DNA from: Motacilla alba alba
Taxonomy: Eukaryota; Chordata; Aves; Passeriformes; Motacillidae
Direction: 5' to 3'
Assembly (NCBI RefSeq): GCF_015832195.1
Contig: NC_052016.1
Location: forward strand, 81,691,047 to 81,755,046
DNA: 64,000 nucleotides
Both the position numbers and the translations under genes were made by a program. Under the pieces are notes generated by a model. It was not told the DNA's origin and made no database searches. It worked only from the letters and a program-made list of their open reading frames with translations. Below, in pieces: positions 35,696-47,293 of this stretch. Position 1 is the first letter of the stretch, and every line of letters starts with the position of its first letter.

Positions 35696-37043
35696 GGGCT
35701 TTTGACACCTTCCTAATGTTTTTTCTCCAATATCTATTTGCACATTTCTGTTATTTAGAGCACCTGAACAAGACATCTTTTTGAAGGATTTATTGACAAT
35801 GTTCATAATCCAAGATCCAACTTTCTGTTTTGCAAATATGATCACCATTCTTAGACTGGATATTAGAAATTGCAGGCAACTTTCTACATTAAATCTCCTC
35901 TTTAGAAGATTGCATTAGGTAAGCATAATGCTTTCAGCTTCTCTCTGAACCTCTGAATGAAACCACTGGAGGAGTCACAGGGAACCAGGATATCCTACAG
36001 TGCTTCTGCTGTATACAAGTATACAAGAATTCATCTAAGCACATATTGATGTACTAAATAGTCCAAATATTATATATAATAAATGATGAAAGACCATTTT
36101 GGCAAAGACAGTGTTGGGCTACACCCCCTGTGCTTATCATGTCACAGGAGTTTATTTGATAGTTTTCTATTCTTTGTTCTCCTGTACATGAATGAGAGAA
36201 GCAACAATCAAATCAGACACAGTCTTCAGTAAAAATGTAAGATTCACTTTCTGATTGATTCTACTCTTATCATCTTTCCAAAACAGCTGTGGCCTTAAAT
36301 GTTCTTCAAGTCTGAAATCAATATAAAAGCTTAGTGCACATAAGTATTAGTTCTTATCTCCTGCTTTCCAGGTTGATTATATGACGGTATTGTCAAGGCA
36401 TCTTCTCTAGTGTCTTAGTCAGCACATACATACAGATGATTTTAGTGCTATCTTTTGCCATTTTTTTGACTTGGGACTGCTGCTCTCATTCTCCCTATTT
36501 CACGTGTTTTTCTAAGTCATTTTGAACTATCCTCTATTGCATACATGATCTCTCTCATTTTCTGGTGAGTATAGGCATATACATTTTATGTACATTATGA
36601 ATATTTTGTATACATTTCAAATCACTTCTCTTCCCAATTTTTTTTTTAATCACCCAGAAATATGTTTCAAGATCCTATTTTTTTTCATTCCTTTGGAGCT
36701 ACGAATTCACTAATAATTTTAGAGCAGAAGGGCAACCAACAAAAAAAAAATAAAATTCCAGAATTATCATTTCTTGGCTGGAAGTGATTAGTAAACACAA
36801 AGGAAAAAAATTTTAAAATTAAGCTAGCCTTTACATATCCATGATGTTTTTTTCCCCTGATACACCAATGCATTTTTGCTGTATTGCATTAAAAATTATG
36901 AATCTCGATGTCATGATCTGTGTTAATCAGAACATAATTCTGTTCTTTGGCATCTCTATGTTCTCACTGTCTTTTCCAATTTTGAAGACTTTTATTGTTA
37001 TCAGTAGGCTTTCTCACCTTTTGTTGACGTTTTGTTCTGTATG
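35696..37043. other. AT-rich unique sequence
   Basis: Nothing recognised. A donor-like CATTAG/GTAAGC near 35918 is preceded by an acceptor-like site, but every frame between them has a stop. Confidence 0.5.
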
Positions 37044-37135
37044 AACGCCACTATCAGACACAGGAAAAACTTCTTGTGTCTTCTCACAGAAGCCACTCTC
37101 ACTACAACCTTACCATGAAAATCCAAAACACTGCG
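37044..37135. mobile_element. ERV internal fragment (GCTTCTCACAGAAGCCAC type)
   Basis: The stretch around 'TCTTCTCACAGAAGCCACTC' followed by 'ACTACAACCTTACCATGAAA' resembles, from memory, a conserved segment in the 3' internal part of avian ERVs, near the repeats of the type seen at 17226-17430. Only about 90 bases are alignable. The family name is not certain. Confidence 0.4.
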
Positions 37136-39300
37136 TAGGAAAAACAGAGAGCTCAACTAGAATGTTAACTTAGGCCCATCACTTAAATGCCTGAATTTAG
37201 ATTGGCTAAACATTTGATCAACACCATAACTTTCACATGAAAATTGCATTGATAATAGAATTGATGGTGGCGAAACCAAATAATACTGATATTTACTTTT
37301 AAATTGCATGAAGAAAAAAATACATTGTCCTTGCATAGAAGTTCACTTTTCAATCATTTTATAAAAATACATTATAAGAATCATGATTCTCTTAACCTGA
37401 AATAAACTATGCTTAACAATCATTAAACTTGTCATAAAAGCTTTCTGGGAAATTTAAAATTCTAATTCCTCTCCTTCCACAATTTTCTATGCCAAGGATT
37501 AACTCACCACCAACCGCTCTTCCTATGTGAAGTAAATAGTTCTTTCTGGGGTGACAACAAAGCATAGCTCAAAGGAAAATATATTCCAGAGTTGAATCTC
37601 AAGAGGAGGAATGTGAAACAAAACTACAGCATCTGTATCCTTTCACATCCCAGCATTCTACAGAATGTTGTAAGGCCCATACATATCCCTTGTGCCACAC
37701 TTTTGCAAATTCATTGCATGCCTTCAATTTCATAGTGTATCAACTTAATTCTGATAAGCCAAAAGATACTTTCATATTATTTCAAGCACTTTTAACAGAT
37801 AAAAAGCATCAACATGTTAGGAATTGTATCCTAAGGCCAGAAGGGTTAAAAGAAGCCCCAGGACCAAACACTGCATACACAGATATGACAAATCTCTGCT
37901 AGACTATGTTAGCCCTGCAGGGTGGCTTACACTAAACCAGTAACTTGCAGGTAGAGAAATCAGAATTACCTCAAGTCATATCCAAGTTCCTGCTTCCCTT
38001 AGGAAATCCAATTATATAAACGCTAAATGTCAAAGAAGCCAACCAAGTATTGCCTTCTCTTATTACTACATTGAATCGAGCAACACTGACTTTCACAAAA
38101 GTCAAAAAGTACTTGCCATGACTAATGAGCAGGAGGGAGGATATGCACTCTACCAGGTAAGATGTAATAGCAAAATTATTGATATTAGTAAATTTAATTC
38201 CTTCAGACTTTGTAAATTCACTTAAATTCCAGATTATAGACATTACAGACATCCTATATTGTCAGCTAAATGCATCTTCAGATTTCATTCCCTATGTTGA
38301 CTAGAGACTTTATTTACTTCCATTCATGTGGGAATTTAGTGCCAGTTCATACAGTCTGAGGAACAAATGATGCAGAGATATTTCTGGCAGATGCAAAATA
38401 GCACCAACAGAAACATGGCTCTTCTGAGTATAAGGTAAGAGAACAGTCAGGAGGATCTCCTGAGGCCCATCATAGAGTATTGGATGCCTAAATTTGAGCA
38501 AGTTAATTAAGCCATTGACTTCCAGTGACCACAAGACCTTAGACATATAATTTGAATATAAATGCTTGTGTATAATCTTCTTAATTTGGAGCCAAATCCC
38601 ACTCTGGGCATCTGCACTCTGAAGTCGCTTTGAAATCCTTCATGCTTGCTCTGTTTGCACAAACATAGGTGCCTAGACTAATTTCAGACATCTAAGGTCT
38701 CCAGGACATCCACACAACATTGGCCTGAAAAAGAGTGCCTGAACTAAGGTAATACTAAGTCTTTTTGAGGTGCAGATAAGCAAGGATGAGGAAAACAGCA
38801 TCACAAACATTATTGCATCCATTAGCAGAAAAGGATCGTACAAAAAGTGCCATAGAACTCTACTAATAACACCTGGCAGGATTCACCTAAATTTTGGGCA
38901 GTTAAATTAAGTTCAGTCAAAGAATATAATACCAGGTGACTGTCACAGATCTGTAATTTTTTTTTATAGTAATGTCACTATGCTAATTTAATTCTAATTC
39001 ACTAAATTGTAAGCTATATGCCTAAAACCTTTCTGGGTGTTCTATTCAATACAACTGGTTTTCATTTCCTTCCTGGCATTGTTAAAAAACTATTTTGCAT
39101 CCCTTATTTACTCAGCTGCAGGTATCACATTACTGTAGGTCGAATTTCAGTAATACATTACATTATTTCTATGTGATCTTTATGTACCTCAGAGGGATGC
39201 TGTAAAATATAATAAATGTGTTTGAATTGTTTGGAAAATTTTAAATTGAGACCAATGGAGAAAACTACAAAAACTTAAGGAACAAATGAGAAAAATCATT
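37136..39300. other. AT-rich unique sequence
   Basis: No repeat recognised. Between 37952 and 38157 the plus strand stays open for about 69 codons and ends at a strong donor-like CCAG/GTAAGA, but the acceptor lacks a pyrimidine tract and the opposite strand is open as well. Confidence 0.45.
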
Positions 39301-39660
39301 GAATCATAGAATATCCTGAGTTGGAAGAGACCCACAAAGCTCATCAAGTCCAGCTTCTGGCCCTGCAAAGAACACCCCAAGAGTAATACCTCATGCCTGA
39401 GAACATTGTCCAAATGATTCTTGAACTCAGACAGGTTGGTGCTGCGGCCACTTCCCTGGGGAGCCTGTTCCAGTACCTAACCACCCTCTAAGTGAAGAAT
39501 TTCCTTTAATATCCAACATAAACCTCCCCTGATACAATTTCAGGCCATTCCCTCAGGTCCTGTCATTGGTCACAACAGCGAAGAGATCAGTGCCTGCCCC
39601 TCCACTCTCCCTCATGAGGAAGCTGTAGGCTGCTCTTATTCAGGCTGAACTAAACGACAT
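39301..39660 (-). mobile_element. CR1 LINE 3' fragment, about 360 bases
   Basis: The plus strand starts 'GAATCATAGAATATCCTGAG' and 'TTGGAAGAGACCCACAAAGC', the CR1 3' end in reverse orientation. Then come 'CCTGTTCCAGTACCTAACCA' and 'GGCCATTCCCTCAGGTCCTG', ending at the 'CAGGCTGAACTAAACGACAT' block. It is 5' truncated at about 39660, where it meets another CR1 in the opposite orientation. The GATATTCTATGATTC-type 3' end links it to the subfamily of the copy at 51745-53464. Confidence 0.92.
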
Positions 39661-39912
39661 CAGAGGAAATGGTGTTAAGGTGCCTCAGGGGAGGTTCAGA
39701 TTAGACACTGAAAAAATAATAATTCACTGAAAGTGTGGTAAGGTATCAGAATAAGTTGCCCAGGGAGGTGGTGGAGTCACCAACTCCAAAAGCATTCAAG
39801 TGTGTGTGTGTGGTACTGGGGAGTATCACCTGGGGATAACTGTGGTGGTGCTGGGTTGACTGTTGCACTAGAGGATCTTGAAGGTCTCTTCCAACCTTGA
39901 TGGTTCCGTGAT
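39661..39912 (+). mobile_element. CR1 LINE 3' fragment, about 250 bases
   Basis: The plus strand runs 'CAGAGGAAATGGTGTTAAGG', 'CAGGGGAGGTTCAGATTAGA', 'TTGCCCAGGGAGGTGGTGGA', 'GGATCTTGAAGGTCTCTTCC' and 'AACCTTGATGGTTCCGTGAT'. This is a complete 3' end in forward orientation. A small TG expansion sits at about 39799-39811. The 5' end abuts the reverse CR1 at 39301-39660, making a head-to-head pair. Confidence 0.9.
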
Positions 39913-40580
39913 CAGGCAAAAGACTAGCATAAACACAGCAGAGTCAATAGGTCCTATTGTAGATAAATAGTCTTACCCTAAATATTTGTAACAACTGTCC
40001 TAGTAGACATTTGTGAAATGAAAAATATTCTTTTCATTCCATTAGAATTAAATGCAGAAAAAACATTCTCAGTTAAAACAGAGGATTTCCATAGTACGAT
40101 TTCAATCAGATTAAGCAGATTGATTTTAAGAAACTAGTGTAAATTCCATTTGCAACAAAGGCCCATTGTATACCACTTCTGAATAACAGTGTTATGCTCT
40201 TTCCCAGGTGCTTATATATCTTACAATACTAAAAAATAACATAACTTTTCAATACTGGCAAAGAATTCTTTTTAAAATTAAAATCTAAGTTATAAAATTC
40301 AGACTTCAACAATATTTAATACAAATGGTGGAGTGGTGATAACATTACCAGGCTAAAATAAGACTGTCAAAATCAACACAAGATAATGAGTGGTGAGGGA
40401 TTTCAGTATATAACTAGAAAGCCTCAACTCCTTGTAGGCTTCAGAATATATAATCCTTTAAGAACAAGGATGAAGTGAGATAAGATTGCTGTAAAAAATT
40501 TAATTTTTCTCCAACTATTCAAATTACAGGAAGAAATCCTTTTTCTTGTAATCCCTTGTAATCAGGGGAGATCCCATTGC
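39913..40580. other. unique sequence between CR1 copies
   Basis: AT-rich, nothing recognised. Confidence 0.5.
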
Positions 40581-40889
40581 TTTCTACCTGACAGGAGGTT
40601 ACAGCCAGGTGGAGGCTGGTCTCTTCTATCATGCCTGCAGAGAGAGGAATGGAGGAAATGGCCTTAAACTGAGACAGGGGATATTCAGATTTGATATTTG
40701 AAAAAATATCTTTGTTGTGGTGGTCAGGCATTGGAATAGGTTGCCTGGGGAGCTGGTGGAGTCATGATCCCTGGAGGAGTTTAAAAAATGTCTGGACCTG
40801 GTGTTGGGTGATTTCATTTAGTGAGTCAAGGGTTGATGGGTGGACTTGATCTTAAAGGTCTCTTCCAGTCTTGACTCCATGATTCTAAG
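40581..40889 (+). mobile_element. CR1 LINE 3' fragment, about 310 bases
   Basis: Forward CR1 landmarks appear in order: 'CTACCTGACAGGAGGTTACA', 'GGTGGAGGCTGGTCTCTTCT', 'GGAGGAAATGGCCTTAAACT', 'AGGCATTGGAATAGGTTGCC', 'TTAAAGGTCTCTTCCAGTCT' and the terminal 'TCCATGATTCTAAG'. It is the same general subfamily as 39661-39912 by its 3' block and is in the same orientation. 5' truncated, no coding capacity. Confidence 0.92.
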
Positions 40890-41140
40890 TGAAAGTAATA
40901 GAAGAAAACAATGAGAAATCTCACAGAAAAAATGAAACCCTCACATATAACTTGATCTAATCCTTCTCTCTGTGTACTCAACCTTTACAGAAAGAAGAAA
41001 ACATCTCATTGCTGTAAAATCTCCAAAGGAAAATCAAAATGTAGCACAATCAAGTCTTGATTGTGTAACTGCTTTCATTAAAAATTTCACAGCTATTATG
41101 CATTATATTTTAAGTGTATGTTTTAGGGTAATTTATTATT

Positions 41141-41285
41141 AAAAAAAAAACAAACAAACCACATACCCCCCCCCAAAAAAACCCCAAAAAAGAACCCCCA
41201 AAAATACCCCAAAACCCACAAAAAACCCCAAAAAACCAAAAAAAACCAACCAAACAAACAAAAAAAAACCAAACCCAAAACCCAG
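41141..41285. repeat. A/C-only low-complexity tract (CCCCAAAA type)
   Basis: About 145 bases of nearly pure A and C, with many blocks of three to nine C separated by A runs. The opposite strand reads as G-runs spaced by T-runs, resembling the GGGGTTTT spelling of ciliate telomeres, and could form G-quadruplexes. Similar shorter tracts lie at 1675-1727, 22990-23011, 43825-43907, 44686-44713 and near 58400-58421. Confidence 0.9.
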
Positions 41286-43656
41286 TAAAAATCCCTAGTC
41301 TTCTTGATTTGAACTTACTGATACTCTCAAAAGGAAATGTGCTTTTCTGTAATCACCTTGGAAGCCATTCATCTAATGACAAAGTTTTTGCTAGAATGTT
41401 GTAGCTTGCTTTAAGACAACTTCTTTCTCAGTCATGTTAAAAACAGGTTTCCATGGCTTCCATTTCCCCAAAAATGAAAGCAGCAAGTCAAATAGCATTC
41501 AAAGACCACTCTCTCTCAAAAATAATTGCTAACATGGAAAATTACTTTGAGTAGTTCTAAACTTCATCCTGTCAATACATCCACAAGTTTTCTCACATTT
41601 AAGTTTATATTTATTGCTTTTTTTTCTCTGTAGGCTTAGACAAAATGTCAAGAAAAATCAATGTGACAAAATCAACTTGAATATAAAGATGAACAATTTC
41701 CATTGCTGTAAAAAAATGTCATGAATACATACATACTTGAGAGCAGATTTTGGCTCACTGGATATAGAAAAAAACCCAACATTATGAATTTTCATGGACA
41801 TTGAAAATAAAGCACTAGCAGCTCATTCCTTTTCCATATTCCACTCATTAAGGTGATATTCTAAATTAGAGTGCAAAAACTGTGATGAAATTAGCATTTC
41901 CCATTAAATACCTTAAACAATTCCCTATGCATCTGTTGCTTCTCTGCGCTTGATATCTAAAGAACCTAAGCATTTCGTCTGAAACAGTGAAGTAATTCTA
42001 TTATTTGTATGGCCAAGTACTCAGAAGTCAAGAAGTGAAGTCTGTTTATTGGGTCACTGACTCCATATGAAAATGGCTGAAATGGAAGAGTGCATTGGCA
42101 GATGTTATTATACAGGATTGATGAGGGAATTCAGAGGAAAGAAAGGACCATTCAATTGCATTTAGAAGGCAAAGAGCATAGAACATTGCCCATGAAGCTG
42201 GCCAGAATGGCTCAGCTAAAAAAGATGTCTGCTATGTATTACTTCTGCTGATAATAGATGAATTCTGCTATGGCATGGATTTTTATGACTCCCAGACACA
42301 ACACAAATAACATCACTTTAAGATGAGCCTTAATTTCTGCACAACTCTGACATTTCATCTACCTGTTCAAAATATTTAAGTATGGATCTGTTTACAGAGC
42401 TTTGGTGTCCTTTCCCACAACATTATTCAGCTGCTCTATAATTAACCTTTTATTTAGCAATAGCAATTAAAATAAATTAGCATTCTGGACTATATAGTAT
42501 TTCATGCTAAGCCTACAGCTCTTGACTTCATTTTAATTTGAAATTCGGCAAGGTTCTCTAATAGATTTTCCTTCATATCATCCTATTAAAATAATTACAG
42601 GCATCTTTTAAAAGGTACAATTTTCATGAACTTAAACTAACTTTAACATCTGACCTTGCCACTAATATATTACAGGTGCTATGGCTCACCAGGAAACATC
42701 AACTATTTAAGGAATTATATGGAATATTATTTTAATTATATCCTTCATACTGTTATGGTATTCAATTAATTCTGATTGTTAAAATTTGTTATATAAACTG
42801 TTTGGCTTTTGTCATGTCCTTTACAATTTCTTGTTGTTCTTTATTTTTCACTTATAGCCTTCTTGAAACTTACCTTTTCCACAGAAGTCTTTGTACATCT
42901 GTTAAAAACTCTCCCTTAACAGTCCAGCACATTTATCTGCTGAAAATTCTGTTCTGCTGCATTAGATAACAGTTCTTACCTATTACAGAAGTCTTTGGCT
43001 CAAATTTATTTCATTTTATATCACCTCAGCTGATTCACAGCTTCTTCCCAACACAGTCATTTGTTTCTATTCACAATTTTTCCCATTCTACTGTTGTGAA
43101 TGTATTATCTGATTTGAATGAGCCCATTAATCCATTCTAAACTTCTTAAAATATAAATTTATATTCCATCCACAGGTGGATACTGTAATCCCTTCGAGCA
43201 TTGGTCTGGCTGTCATACAACAAGAAACAAAGAAATACATTGGTTTACTGGTAATTCCTGGATAGGTATTCCCAAAATGGAATTTTCTTCTGTTGCACAA
43301 TAATGTTGTTGGCCTTTCATTTCAAGCCTGTCCAAGTCATCCCTCAGTTAGTTATTTTATTCTTCCTACAATGATAAATTACTTATATTTCAGCTTCTTC
43401 ATCAGTTGAATCTTCATTAAGAAAACCTTAGATGAGACCTCCCCTACTGACATGAAGCATGGAATTCAACTGACTAAATAGTAAGAAATACATTTTGAGA
43501 GGGTGGTCCATCTCATGTTGGAAATCTGGAATAGGTTAGATGACTCACTTCCTGTTTCTCCCATTCAATATAAATGCATGTCACCTGAATTACTTGAAAG
43601 AATTCTGCTTTGGCTTCTTCCACAGTAGTATTTATCTGCTAGAAACATCTGCACTG
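41286..43656. other. AT-rich unique sequence
   Basis: No transposon landmarks. A strong acceptor at about 41636 (TTTTTTTTCTCTGTAG) is followed by about 29 open codons in one frame but no good donor. Confidence 0.5.
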
Positions 43657-43824
43657 TGTGATAGGTTAACCACTGCCAGCCACGAAGCACCCACACTGGC
43701 TGGCTGTCTTCTCCCCATAAATCCAGTAGGCTGGGAGAGGGGTGCCTGTTCTGCAGTAGTCAAGACCTATGTGTTTACAACACTTTTAGTCAGAAATCCA
43801 AAACACAGCAACACATTGACTGCT
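43657..43824 (-). mobile_element. ERVL-type LTR remnant, internally deleted
   Basis: The left end, 'TGTGATAGGTTAACCACTGC' then 'CAGCCACGAAGCACC', resembles the reverse complement of the LTR 3' end seen at 62320-62354. The right end reads, on the minus strand, 'AGCAGTCAATGTGTTGCTGT' then 'GTTTTGGATTT', which I recall from the 5' part of a bird ERVL-type LTR. The middle is much shorter than a full LTR, so most of it is deleted. The A/C tract at 43825-43907 continues directly from the 5' end. Confidence 0.5.
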
Positions 43825-43907
43825 AAAAAACCCACAAACAAAACAAAACAAAGCAAAAAAAACCACAAACAAACAAACAAACAAACAAAAAACAAAAAGA
43901 AAAACCA
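43825..43907. repeat. AAAC / AACAA microsatellite
   Basis: A/C-rich array including six consecutive CAAA units at about 43866-43890. It abuts the LTR remnant and is covered by a frame that translates to Lys/Asn/Gln/Thr only. Confidence 0.9.
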
Positions 43908-44617
43908 ATCCTCGGCTTTCATTCCAGTCACAGTAGTCTGAACTGTAAAGACAGGGAAGGGAAATGTTGCCCTATGAACTGACTTTCTGCATCTGGGAAG
44001 AAAGAAATGAATAGCTTTTGTCTTACTTAATTCATGTTGTATGCCCTCTTACACACAGATCATCTTTGCTTGTGCACTTCCTGCTAGTAGTAAAAACTGG
44101 TTTTAAACAGAGTAGCTAATTTTCTCATCTCCTCTACCCTTCTTTCCACCAAACATAACAAAGGCAGGAATAACCAGCCAGTTGCCATACTGAGAGGCAA
44201 GCCTTTGTCACTTCAAATATAAACAGTCATTATAAACTTCTTTTTAACTGAGCATGTTTTCCATATAATAGAGCTATAAACTAGGTATAATTTTATAATT
44301 TATTTATAAATCTTAGAAATTAAAAGAAGACACAACAGATGATTACAGATTAAACTTTTTATGCATGTGTTTTCTCTCTCTTGTCCTCTATTATGTACGG
44401 TCCTATCAAGGTCCTAACTAAAGTATCTCAGCTTCAGAAAGAAAACCCTCAGCGCTCCAAAATTATATTGTTTTCTACAATTTTTTCTAGGACAAATATA
44501 GCCTGCTTTGGGGTTAGTAGTGAAACCTTGCATGAAATCAAGAAATCAAACTGAGTTCTGTAATTCCCTTTTCTAGTACTTCAAATTCTTAGTGATCTTC
44601 ATGACCAACTTAAACAA
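43908..44617. other. unique sequence
   Basis: Nothing recognised. Confidence 0.5.
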
Positions 44618-44623
44618 ACAAAA

Positions 44624-44625
<2 letters not shown>

Positions 44626-44687
<62 letters not shown>

Positions 44688-44713
44688 AACCCAAAAAAAC
44701 CCAAAAAACCCCA
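44626..44713. repeat. 55-base poly-A run followed by A/C tract
   Basis: Bases 44626-44680 are an uninterrupted run of 55 A, then TTTT, then AAAAACCC and CCCAAAAAAC-type sequence to about 44713. An uninterrupted run of this length usually means recent origin or expansion. The preceding 200 bases match no retrotransposon I know, and CR1 does not carry poly-A. The length may also be affected by sequencing or assembly. Confidence 0.9.
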
Positions 44714-46671
44714 AGTGAACAAAAATGCCTTTTCAGAAGATTTTCCATTTCTCTGCTAAAATTTCCTATCCACTTCCTTTGGTTCTAAGTTACCACCTCT
44801 TTTTTAAAAATCATTTCAATGTCTATATTACTACACACCTTTTTTTTAGACATTTAGTCATCTAGTGCAGTGTAATTTGTTCTGATATACCCAGAATAAA
44901 AATTTTAAAAAATTAATTGGTTAAAAAAGGAAAAAAGACACTGCATGCAGTTAGAATGGAATTTACCTGCCTTAGGCTATTCACCCTGTCTAATCATTGG
45001 GAAGAGGTAGATATGTCCAAAGAATAATTCACCTGTCCTATCTCAGCTTTTTTTCACCCCTCCCCCAAGGATGAAAATTTCTCTTTTGAATAAAAAGGTT
45101 GACAGGAATGACTAAATAACTTTTAGCTAATCAGAATAGAAAACTCTTGAGCTTAAGAGTGTACCTTCCAAACACTGCAGGAGCATAGAAGATTTGAATT
45201 CCATGCCTTATTCTTTCCCCTTCATTTATTTATTTATATATTTGTCTATGTATTTATCACAGAAGCGTACATACATCTTTGAGTAAATACATAGTCTACC
45301 ATAAAAACAACGACTTGAACTTGGAAAGCACTTGAATTACTTAATGAAAAGTATGATAATCTTGCCAAAATGAATCTGAATAGATTTATGACAAAATCTA
45401 ATAATGGTATGACATAACAGGGTGCTCTGTTAGATAAGGTTGGTTCAACTAACCATACTCCAACCAGGAAACTGGAGTCCAGGTTCTGAAATTGTAAGTC
45501 CAAGTATTTTTTGGCTGTGGCACATTTTGTTCCAAACAGACCACTAGTCCAGAACAAAGCACAAATCTGAATGTGAAAAGACTCTGTTGGATGCTTCTGT
45601 AGTCATTCCTATTGCTTGGCTCTCCACTTGGCTCTTTTCACTGTCTCATCAAAAGCCTGTTTTATTAGCATCTGGGAATGCAGGACAGATCCGAGTTGGC
45701 AGACAAGGCATGCAAAGGAACAGGCTGTAGATTTTACAGTAGTAGCAGACCTATTATGTTGCACTAGATGTAAAATGTTTTTTGACACACTAAGTTTCTC
45801 ATATCAAAAATCTTTCTTTTTTTGTACCAATAAATATTTATATGGTCAGTCAATAGTTAACAGGCTTGATATGAAGGCATTAGCAGTTTTGGATTAGGAA
45901 AATATGGAAAGATAGTCAGACAGTTAAATCTCATGCAAGTCCTCATATGGACCCAGAGAACAGATATTTTTTAATATTTAACATATAGAGGCAATTTGTT
46001 TTTGTCTGCATTTACTAGCAATTTATCCATTTCCATCTGAAACACTCCTCAGAATGTCAGATTCCTTTTGAAGACAAGCACAACATTCTGCCAAATGTGG
46101 ATTGACAGCCAAGTGGGCCAGGATCAGTTTCTGAGCAGTCTTTCTAAACAAAACCCGAAAAAACAAAAACCACTTAAAGAAACTAATCCAGTTCCTGGTT
46201 CAGCACAAAGACATTATTGGAAAGCTTCCCCTCCCTCAGACAGACCATTACTTTCTAGACAGCACAGAATTTACACATATTTCACTGAAATTTATACCTC
46301 ATGCTACTCTTTTTGGTTAATCAATTCATGAATACATATTGGATGACATCCTTAAGCCAAACTGATGACCCCAGATATACCATTAATTATTATTTAGAAT
46401 TCTACAGTGGTCCTGTAGCTCCAGTGACTTGATGAAATTATCCATTATTTACATTAGGATGACAAATTAAAGTCAGTTTAGGATACCAAGAGATATAAAG
46501 ACCAGGAGGACAAAACCCTATCATTGTCCAGTTCTTCAAATTTACCTGAGCAACAGTGTACAGAGGAAATTCCCTTACTAGTTTTAAGACTAATTATATA
46601 ATATAGCTAATTAGAACATCTGATTGTATAAATACTAGAGTTTAAAATAGCACTTCATACTAACTATCTGC
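44714..46671. other. AT-rich unique sequence
   Basis: No transposon or exon recognised. A TTTA repeat lies near 45224-45242. Confidence 0.5.
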
Positions 46672-47293
46672 TGTACAAGCTAAGAAGCATTATGGAAAAG
46701 AAACTCAGATTTTCAACTTCTGGTAAGGAAACTTCCCACTCCAACCATTCATGGGCTCCCCACCAGTCACACACCCCAAGACTAGACATCCACCGCTGGG
46801 ACTGAAGCCCCTTCCCAGCAGGCAGCTCCAGCCAAGCCCCGCTGGGGTCCCTGCTCACCCTACTCACACAGTCAGACCAGGTTTCCATGTTGTCTCAGAT
46901 GTCTTGTTCCATTTATTCCTGCCACATTACCACAGACACAGCCCAAGCTGGTGGCTCCAAGGAGGAACCTTAAACAAAGGACCCCCTGGTCTTTTATCCC
47001 CTTTTATCCCCTCCAAGTCCAAGCACACACGACTCTTGACTCTCGTTCATCTTCCCAATCTTTGACTCCTGCGCTGTCTCTCAGTGTGCGTACACCTGGC
47101 TGGCAGCACTCACCTTCCTGCCCTTTGTTATCCCAAAAGTTGGCAGCTCCCGACCTCTTGTCTGGGGCTCCCACCAAGAGCTCAAGCTGCATTTCAAAGT
47201 GCATTTCAACCTGCATCTTGCAAGCCCAAATACCTGCACCAGGGGTATTCCTCAGCAGTGTGTCAATCATCATGGTACATGAATGTCAGTACA
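46672..47293 (-). mobile_element. probable solo LTR (GC-rich, TATA and AATAAA on minus strand)
   Basis: A GC-rich block of about 600 bases with sharp AT-rich borders. On the minus strand it shows a doubled TATA-like element, GGGGATAAAAGGGGATAAAA, near 46997-47017. About 90 bases further on comes GGCAGGAATAAATGG, a poly-A signal, near 46909-46923, followed by a GC-rich stretch of about 220 bases. This is the U3-R-U5 order of an LTR with R about 80 bases long. The possible ends TGTAC (46672) and GTACA (47293) are inverted repeats but no flanking duplication is visible, so the limits are approximate. The 89-codon minus frame at 47004-47273 lies in the presumed U3. A promoter with first exon of a non-coding RNA is an alternative reading. 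Confidence 0.55.
46997..47017 (-). promoter_or_regulatory. doubled TATA-like box
   Basis: On the minus strand GGGGATAAAA occurs twice in tandem. Its distance to the AATAAA near 46909-46923 suits an LTR promoter in which transcription would start near 46975. It is probably inherited from the element; present activity is unknown. Confidence 0.4.

Noticed and set aside
37952..38157. 69 open codons ending at a strong donor-like site
   Set aside because: No pyrimidine tract at the acceptor, and the opposite strand is open over the same bases.
43540..43941. 133-codon plus-strand frame
   Set aside because: Its second half is the LTR remnant and the A/C microsatellite (Lys/Asn/Gln/Thr run).
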